Positions 1-5,003 of a stretch of DNA of 5,003 nucleotides are shown one piece after another (position 1 is the stretch's first letter; every line of letters begins with the position of its first letter). Both the position numbers and the translations under genes were made by a program. The DNA is from an uncultured Acidimicrobiales bacterium. Its GTDB lineage: Bacteria > Actinomycetota > Acidimicrobiia > Acidimicrobiales > Aldehydirespiratoraceae. The notes below the pieces were generated by a model, which searched no databases, was not told where the DNA came from, and was given only the letters and a program-made list of their open reading frames with translations. Location of the stretch: assembly GCA_938091985.1 (NCBI GenBank), contig CALKOE010000207.1:1-5003 (forward strand), read 5' to 3'.

Positions 1-60
1 ATCAGTGATGCGGGTCTGGTCGAGATCGTTCCCTGGCTTCTCGACCAGGTCGCTCCCTAG
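1..60 (+). CDS. C-terminal tail of an unidentified gene (5' end outside the window)
   Basis: Reading frame 1 is open from the left edge to a TAG at 58-60. It gives a 19-residue tail, ISDAGLVEIVPWLLDQVAP, which has the hydrophobic/acidic pattern of a C-terminal helix. About two thirds of its codons end in G or C. The minus-strand gene that follows ends at 74, so the two genes would converge with a 13-base gap. The fragment is too short to assign a family, and a chance open frame is possible. No start or ribosome binding site can be judged. Confidence 0.45.
   Translation: MSDAGLVEIVPWLLDQVAP
16..48. repeat. Perfect 10-bp inverted repeat at the end of the upstream gene
   Basis: CTGGTCGAGA (16-25) is the exact reverse complement of TCTCGACCAG (39-48), with a 13-base loop. 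It lies inside the last codons of the putative upstream gene and just before the convergent stop codons. No T-run follows on either strand, so it is not a canonical intrinsic terminator. It could still slow polymerase or protect a 3' end between the convergent genes. Confidence 0.5.
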
Positions 61-73
61 CCGAACCGGGCGG

Positions 74-592
74 CTACCAGAGCCCCGACTCGCGAGCGGC
101 GTGGGTCATCCACTCGACCCTGCCTGCTCGGGCCGCACTCGACGACACCTCGAGAAGGTCGTCGGCCACCGGCAGCCGGTGCTCATCGGGTATGGAGTGA
201 GGCGGCCGCGGCGCAAGTGCGAGGGCCGGGAGTTGTTCGACGACGGCATCTCGCCGCGCCGGGTCGTCGCCGTACCAGGAGGGGTCGTTGACCTGGGTCC
301 ACTTGTCGGCGCCCATGACGACGACGTCGTAGCCGGTGGCGATGTCGGCAATCAACTGGGCGCTGGTGATGACCAGTTCGAGCCCGTCGATCTCGGCGAT
401 GGACAGCCGGATCACCTCGATCCGCTGATCGAACGCGGGAACCTGCACCCGTTCCTTGCCGAGAGCGACGGAGGAGACCGCGAGGTCAACCCTGTGCAGC
501 CCGTGACGCTCGCGGGCGGCGAGTGCGATTTCCACATGCGCATGGGTCGGGGGGTTAAACGACCCCGGATACACGCCCACTCGTTCCCTCAT
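74..592 (-). CDS. NadD-like nucleotidyltransferase (cytidylyltransferase-like family)
   Basis: The product is a 172-residue protein of the HxGH nucleotidyltransferase superfamily, which joins a nucleotide to a phosphorylated substrate with release of pyrophosphate. NadD, CoaD and relatives belong here. The N-terminus carries the nucleotide-binding signature GSFNPPTHAH at residues 10-19, matching GTFDPxHxGH of NadD. G94-A95-D96 fits the GxD region, and SSSAAR at 150-155 matches the ISSTxxR motif near the C-terminus. The usual [T/H]xGH reads THAH, so the first His is Thr and the Gly is Ala. NadD enzymes are usually around 190-215 residues, so this one is short. I chose the ATG at 592 because it puts the first beta strand directly before the motif. 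In-frame ATGs at 625 and 637 and a GTG at 601 also exist, and none has a clear Shine-Dalgarno site. A role in NAD synthesis is possible, but the substrate is unproven. Confidence 0.82.
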   Translation of the reverse strand: MRERVGVYPGSFNPPTHAHVEIALAARERHGLHRVDLAVSSVALGKERVQVPAFDQRIEVIRLSIAEIDGLELVITSAQLIADIATGYDVVVMGADKWTQVNDPSWYGDDPARRDAVVEQLPALALAPRPPHSIPDEHRLPVADDLLEVSSSAARAGRVEWMTHAARESGLW

Positions 593-618
593 GCAAACCA
601 CGTTGTCACGAATACACG

Positions 619-647
619 TTGCCATCCGGCGCCGCACTCGTCATACT
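619..647 (+). promoter_or_regulatory. Sigma70-type promoter of the ilvBNC leader
   Basis: TTGCCA (619-624) matches the -35 consensus TTGACA at five of six bases. CATACT (642-647) matches TATAAT at four of six. The spacer is exactly 17 bases. Transcription would start about 7 bases after the -10 box, at 654-655, which coincides with the GTG of the leader peptide. It lies close upstream of the divergent nucleotidyltransferase start. It is predicted by pattern only. Confidence 0.6.
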
Positions 648-654
648 CGTGCCC

Positions 655-699
655 GTGAACACCGCGCTTGCCCTCGACCTTGTAGTAGGACTCGGCTAG
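655..699 (+). CDS. Leader peptide of the ilvBNC operon (14 residues, Leu/Val-rich)
   Basis: The short frame GTG...TAG encodes MNTALALDLVVGLG. Six of its 14 residues are Leu or Val, which are end products of the pathway controlled downstream. The Leu codons are CTT, CTC, CTT and CTC, and the two Val codons are a tandem GTA-GTA. CTT and GTA are scarce in ilvB, ilvN and ilvC, which favour CTC/CTG and GTC/GTG, so these would be sensitive sensor codons. No Shine-Dalgarno site precedes the GTG, but the predicted transcription start falls on it, so translation would be leaderless. The stop codon TAG (697-699) touches the first base of the next RNA stem, as expected for a ribosome-controlled attenuator. 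The function is inferred from position, composition and the flanking hairpins. A purely antisense reading of this stretch is the main alternative. Confidence 0.65.
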   Translation: MNTALALDLVVGLG

Positions 700-738
700 C
701 GCACGTTCGCGATCGAATTTCTTCGACAAAACGTGCGC
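699..738 (+). promoter_or_regulatory. Attenuator stem (pause or antiterminator arm) upstream of ilvB
   Basis: GCGCACGTT (699-707) pairs perfectly over 9 bp with AACGTGCGC (730-738). Inside its loop, TCGAA (713-717) can pair with TTCGA (722-726). The stem begins on the leader stop codon and ends two bases before the terminator hairpin. A ribosome at the stop codon would cover the left arm, and one stalled earlier would leave it free. The stem can be extended outward through a bulge: 687-689 with 744-746 and 692-695 with 740-743. That extension invades the 5' arm of the terminator, so the longer form would act as an antiterminator. The 9-bp stem is seen directly; the extension and mechanism are inferred. 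Confidence 0.55.
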
Positions 739-740
739 CT

Positions 741-773
741 CGACCTCCCAGAAGGGAGGTCGTTTCGTTTTTT
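741..773 (+). terminator. Intrinsic terminator (attenuator) in the ilvB leader
   Basis: CGACCTCCC (741-749) and GGGAGGTCG (754-762) form a perfect 9-bp, GC-rich stem with the four-base loop AGAA. The tail is TTTCGTTTTTT (763-773). This is a textbook Rho-independent terminator on the plus strand, placed 42 bases after the leader-peptide stop and 55 bases before ilvB. As the nucleotidyltransferase gene points the other way, it cannot be that gene's terminator. A premature-termination switch for ilvBNC is the natural reading. Confidence 0.8.
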
Positions 774-788
774 CGGCCCATACTTCTC

Positions 789-806
789 TGTCTGCTTTTG
801 CAGACA
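789..806 (+). other. Hairpin between attenuator and ilvB start
   Basis: TGTCTGC (789-795) and GCAGACA (800-806) form a perfect 7-bp stem closed by a TTTT loop. No T-run follows, so it is not an intrinsic terminator. It ends 22 bases before the ilvB ATG, just outside the likely ribosome binding site. It could stabilise the 5' end of read-through mRNA or affect ribosome access. Its role is unknown. Confidence 0.4.
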
Positions 807-828
807 CCGAAATCCAGTGAGACTCCAA

Positions 829-2591
829 ATGAGCGACAACCAACAGATCTCCGGCGGCGAAGCCCTCGTCAAGAGCCTCGAGCACGAGGGCGTCGACGTG
901 ATCTTCGGCTACCCCGGGGGAGCGATCCTTCCGGTCTACGACCCGATCATCGACAGCTCGATCCGCCACATCCTCGTGCGCCACGAGCAGGGCGCCGGCC
1001 ACATGGCCGAGGGCTATGCCCACGCCACTGGTGAGCCCGGCGTTGCGATGGTCACCTCAGGGCCCGGCGCGACCAACATCGTCACCCCGCTCGCCGACGC
1101 GTTCCTCGACTCGGTCCCGATGGTCTGCATCACCGGCCAGGTGCCCTACGCCGCGATCGGCACCGATGCCTTCCAGGAGTGCGACACCACCGGCATCACG
1201 ATGGCGGTCACGAAGCACAACTTCCTGGTCACCGAAGCGCAAGACATTCCGCGCATCATCCACGAGGCCTTCCACATCGCCACTACGGGCCGACCCGGCC
1301 CGGTGCTGGTCGACATTCCGAAGGACATCGTCGATCCGACCAACGCCCGCTCGGCGATGAACTGGTACACCGCGACCGACGCCGACATGGAGCTTCCGGG
1401 CTACCACCCGGTGGCCGAAGGCGACCGTGAGCTGATTCGCCAGGCCGCCGAGATGATCCGCGACGCCGAGCGTCCGGTCCTCTACGTCGGCGGTGGCATC
1501 CTCAAGGCTCGAGCCGCCGATGCGCTGCGCGAGCTGGCCGAGATGGTCCAGATTCCTGTGGTCACCACGCTGATGGCCCGCGGTGCGTTCCCCGACAGCC
1601 ACGAGCTCAACCTCGGCATGCCCGGCATGCACGGCAACTACAGCGCCGTCACGTCGATGCAAAAGAGCGACCTGCTCATCTCGCTCGGCGCCCGCTTCGA
1701 TGATCGTGTCACCGGCAAGCTCGATGGCTTTGCCCCCGACGCGAAGATCATCCACGTCGACATCGACCCGGCCGAGCTCGACAAGGTCCGTCGGGCCAAC
1801 GTCGGCATCCAGGGCGACTGCCGCCTGGTCATCGAGGGCATCATCACCGCCATGCGCGAGCTCGGTGGCACCGAGGTGCAGGCCGACCGCAGCGTGTGGC
1901 GTTCGACAGTTTCTGGCTGGCAGGAGAAGTTCCCCCTCACCTATGAGCAGTCGGCTCCCGGTGAGAAGCTCAAGCCGCAGTACGTCATCGAGCAGCTGCG
2001 CGACGGCAACCCGAGCGACACGATCGTCGCGTCGGGTGTCGGTCAGCATCAGATGTACACGAGTCAGTGGTGGGAGTTCGACCACCCCTACACCTGGATC
2101 AACTCCGGTGGTCTCGGCACGATGGGCTTCTCCATCCCCGCGGCAATCGGTGCCAAGGCCGGCATGCCCGACCGCCGCGTGTGGGCCGTCGACGGTGACG
2201 GCTGCTTCCAGATGACGGCCCAGGAACTGGTGACCGCGTCGGTGGAGAACATCCCGATCAAGGTCGCACTGCTCAACAACTCCTACCTCGGCATGGTTCG
2301 CCAGTGGCAGGAGATGTTCTACGAGGAGCGCTACAGCGAGGTCTACCTGCAAGAGCGGGTGCCCGATTACATCAAGTGGGCCGAAGCCATGGGCTGCGCC
2401 GCAATTCGCGTCGAGGCCCCCGAAGAAGTCTCCCCCGCGATCGAGAAGGCCAACGAGATCAACGATCGCCCCGTGGTCGTCGAGTTCGTCACCGATGCTC
2501 GTGAAAACGTCTTCCCGATGGTTCCCTCGGGCGCCACCAACTCGGAGCTGGTCGTCGATCCGACCCAGCAGCACCTGCTGGAGGGCGAACA

Positions 2592-2595
<4 letters not shown>
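829..2595 (+). CDS. ilvB: Acetolactate synthase, large catalytic subunit
   Basis: This 588-residue enzyme condenses two pyruvates to acetolactate, or pyruvate with 2-oxobutyrate to acetohydroxybutyrate, using thiamine diphosphate, FAD and Mg2+ in the cytoplasm. It has the three expected domains. The N-terminal pyrimidine-binding domain (about 8-170) has the YPGGA loop at 28-32 and catalytic Glu53 in RHEQGAGHMAEGYA. The central FAD domain (about 200-335) has GARFDDRVTG at 287-296. The C-terminal thiamine-diphosphate domain (about 395-545) has the GDG...NN metal motif at 456-458 and 483-484. Pro106 and Trp493 match positions that set herbicide sensitivity in plant enzymes, and both are the usual residues. 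The frame is open upstream to a GTG at 733, but that stretch overlaps the terminator hairpin. The ATG at 829 gives the family-typical N-terminus and has a weak AGTGAGA site 6 bases upstream. It overlaps ilvN by four bases and is probably controlled by the upstream attenuator. Confidence 0.98.
2580..2585 (+). promoter_or_regulatory. Ribosome binding site of ilvN
   Basis: GGAGGG inside the last codons of ilvB lies 6 bases before the GTG at 2592. This good Shine-Dalgarno match supports the GTG start and the GTGA overlap with the ilvB stop codon. Confidence 0.8.
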
Positions 2596-4165
<1,570 letters not shown>

Positions 4166-4182
4166 CGCCCTCCCACCTTCGC

Positions 4183-4239
4183 AAATTGATGCGATCTGGC
4201 CACGCAGGACGTGGCCGGGTCGCATCAATTTCGAGTTTT
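4183..4239 (+). terminator. Terminator of the ilvBNC operon
   Basis: AAATTGATGCGA (4183-4194) pairs perfectly with TCGCATCAATTT (4220-4231). Inside it, GGCCACG (4198-4204) pairs with CGTGGCC (4210-4216) around a CAGGA loop. The three bases between the stems can also pair as U-G, C-G and U-G, giving one continuous 22-bp hairpin. TTTCGAGTTTT follows on the plus strand. It starts 17 bases after the ilvC stop and ends just before the convergent gene's stop, so it may also halt transcription from the right. The minus-strand flank has no T-run beyond the stem's own TTT. Confidence 0.8.
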
Positions 4240-4255
4240 GGGGACGGGGGAGGGG

Positions 4256-4648
4256 CTAGGGAAACAGACCGCCCACGATCCAGAAGAAGACGATCAGGGC
4301 GGTGACAGCCACCGGTCCGATGAAGGCCAGCCCGACCGCCCAGGTTGCCCACCGCACCCAGGGTGGCCGATCAGCGAAGCGTGTTTGGTAGAACGCCGCG
4401 TCGAGTTCGGCAGCTTGATCGTCGGCCGGGAGGTCGTCGGTGAGCACACTGCGGGCGTGGTCGGCGATCTCGTCGCGCACCACGAGCTGAAAGCCGCGCT
4501 CGGTCACGTGGTGCGGGGCGATCGAGTGGGCAGGATCGCCGAGAATGACCGACTCGAGACCGGCTTCTGTGAGCCGAGCGTGACCGACGTCGGCATCGAA
4601 GCGACTGCCGTATTCGGCGACGACAGACCTTCCCGGTAGCGGACGCAT
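4256..4648 (-). CDS. DUF2007-like small protein with one C-terminal membrane helix
   Basis: The product is 130 residues. Residues about 8-70 ([19 protein letters not shown] followed by [12 protein letters not shown] and a [14 protein letters not shown] helix) resemble the DUF2007 'putative signal transducing protein' fold, a small alpha/beta domain of unknown function. An acidic linker (71-83) follows. A single hydrophobic segment at about 101-127, preceded by Arg94 and Arg99, should anchor the protein in the membrane with the domain cytoplasmic. There is no signal peptide. I chose the ATG at 4648 because the family-like strand begins right after it. The frame continues to an ATG at 4765, but that extension would overlap the divergent gene and does not look like protein. 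No good ribosome binding site is visible. It converges on the ilvBNC operon and diverges from the next gene. The family call rests on resemblance alone and the function is unknown. Confidence 0.72.
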   Translation of the reverse strand: MRPLPGRSVVAEYGSRFDADVGHARLTEAGLESVILGDPAHSIAPHHVTERGFQLVVRDEIADHARSVLTDDLPADDQAAELDAAFYQTRFADRPPWVRWATWAVGLAFIGPVAVTALIVFFWIVGGLFP

Positions 4649-4653
4649 GTCAC

Positions 4654-4668
4654 AGAGTGTTCCACTCT
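4654..4668. repeat. 15-base palindrome between divergent genes (possible operator)
   Basis: AGAGTG (4654-4659) and CACTCT (4663-4668) are perfect inverted half-sites around a 3-base centre, TTC. They lie 6 bases upstream of the minus-strand ATG and about 30 bases before the predicted plus-strand -10 box. The size and symmetry suit a dimeric repressor site, but no regulator is encoded in the window and a chance palindrome is possible. Confidence 0.35.
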
Positions 4669-4698
4669 TCGGCCCGGAACTGCGGCGCGGTGCTTCGA

Positions 4699-4704
4699 TA
4701 GTGT
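4699..4704 (+). promoter_or_regulatory. Possible -10 box of a leaderless promoter
   Basis: TAGTGT fits the actinobacterial TANNNT -10 pattern and ends 7 bases before the ATG at 4712. Transcription would start at or next to that ATG. The gene also lacks a usable Shine-Dalgarno site. No recognisable -35 box is present at the right distance, which is common for such promoters. Confidence 0.4.
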
Positions 4705-4711
4705 GACGGAC

Positions 4712-5003
4712 ATGGAACTGACAGTGCACGGCATCACCGAGGGCGAGCGGATTCCGGTCCGCCATGCGTTCTGCGCGGGCGAGGAGATGGGTGACAACAT
4801 CAGTCCGTCGCTGCGATGGAGCGGTGTTCCCTCAGGCACCCGGTCGATCGCGATCACCTGCACCGATCCCGACGTGCCGAGCGACCCGACCGACGTCAAC
4901 CAGCAAGGCCGCACGGTGCCTTCCGATCTGCCCCGGATCACATTCGCACATTGGCTCCTTGTGGATCTTTCTGCCGATCTGGCCGAGCTCGAGGAGGCGG
5001 CGG
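4712..5003 (+). CDS. YbhB/YbcL-type PEBP (Raf kinase inhibitor-like) protein, 3' end missing
   Basis: The first 97 codons of this gene lie in the window, and the frame is still open at the right edge. The sequence contains the phosphatidylethanolamine-binding-protein signature: [13 protein letters not shown] (28-40), then CTDPDVP (50-56), then FAHWLLVDL (78-86) with the His-Trp pair of the ligand pocket. Bacterial YbhB/YbcL proteins are small soluble proteins whose cellular role is poorly defined. Between DPDVP and HW there is a longer insert (residues about 57-77, including [16 protein letters not shown]) than in E. coli YbhB, which suggests a distinct subfamily. There is no signal peptide, so it is probably cytoplasmic. 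The ATG at 4712 is preferred; an in-frame GTG at 4703 would add three residues. It is transcribed divergently from the DUF2007-like gene, with 63 bases between the starts. Confidence 0.88.
   Translation, partial: MELTVHGITEGERIPVRHAFCAGEEMGDNISPSLRWSGVPSGTRSIAITCTDPDVPSDPTDVNQQGRTVPSDLPRITFAHWLLVDLSADLAELEEAA

Noticed and set aside
5..658. Plus-strand open frame opposite the nucleotidyltransferase
   Set aside because: The minus-strand protein carries clear family motifs; the plus frame is biased shadow sequence and ends inside the ilvB leader.
779..784. A second CATACT hexamer that could be a -10 box downstream of the attenuator
   Set aside because: No -35-like hexamer lies 16-18 bases upstream, and a start here would begin inside the 789-806 hairpin. 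Not strong enough to call a promoter.
733..828. N-terminal extension of ilvB from the GTG at 733
   Set aside because: It would be translated through the terminator hairpin and U-tract, gives a non-family sequence, and the ATG at 829 yields the normal acetolactate synthase N-terminus.
593..828. T-box or other known riboswitch in the ilvB leader
   Set aside because: I could not find a T-box sequence (a TGGNACCGCG-like motif) or any other riboswitch core; the short peptide and simple hairpins fit ribosome-mediated attenuation better.
1057..2574. Long minus-strand open frame opposite ilvB
   Set aside because: It is a high-GC shadow of a certain gene; its sequence is low-complexity (Asp, Val, Gly, His and Arg rich) with no family motif.
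4211..4639. Plus-strand open frame opposite the DUF2007-like gene
   Set aside because: It begins inside the ilvC terminator hairpin, and the opposite strand gives a protein with a sensible domain and membrane helix.
4649..4765. Upstream extension of the DUF2007-like gene to the ATG at 4765
   Set aside because: The extra 39 residues overlap the start of the PEBP gene and its promoter region and do not resemble the family.

Overview
The window comes from a high-GC bacterium and reads as chromosomal, housekeeping DNA. The coding style (GC-ending codons, GTG starts, probable leaderless transcripts) and the look of the IlvB, IlvN and IlvC proteins suggest an actinobacterium, possibly of the Acidimicrobiia/Ilumatobacter type. 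That placement is inferred from protein resemblance and was not tested by a search.

Layout. Positions 1-60 look like the last 19 codons of a plus-strand gene. A convergent minus-strand gene (74-592) encodes a small NadD-like nucleotidyltransferase. The core is a plus-strand branched-chain amino acid operon, ilvB-ilvN-ilvC (829-4165). It encodes the catalytic and regulatory subunits of acetolactate synthase and the ketol-acid reductoisomerase, the first two steps shared by valine and isoleucine synthesis. ilvB and ilvN overlap by 4 bases, and ilvC follows ilvN after 50 bases. A long hairpin (4183-4231) closes the operon. A convergent minus-strand gene for a small DUF2007-like protein with one C-terminal membrane helix follows (4256-4648). 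Divergent from it, and running off the right edge, is a YbhB/YbcL-type PEBP protein (4712 onward).

The most interesting part is the 236-base gap between the nucleotidyltransferase and ilvB. It appears to hold a complete transcription attenuator: a sigma70-type promoter (TTGCCA, 17-base spacer, CATACT), a 14-codon leader peptide starting with GTG about where transcription should start, Leu and Val codons of which several are rare in the neighbouring genes, a perfect 9-bp stem starting at the leader stop codon, and a perfect 9-bp terminator hairpin with a U-rich tail. A further 7-bp hairpin lies just before ilvB. Leader-peptide attenuation of ilvBNC is known in Actinobacteria such as Corynebacterium glutamicum, so the principle is not new. 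The apparently leaderless leader and the particular fold here are what merit a check. I saw no mobile element, CRISPR array, tRNA or rRNA, and no evidence of a wholly new system.
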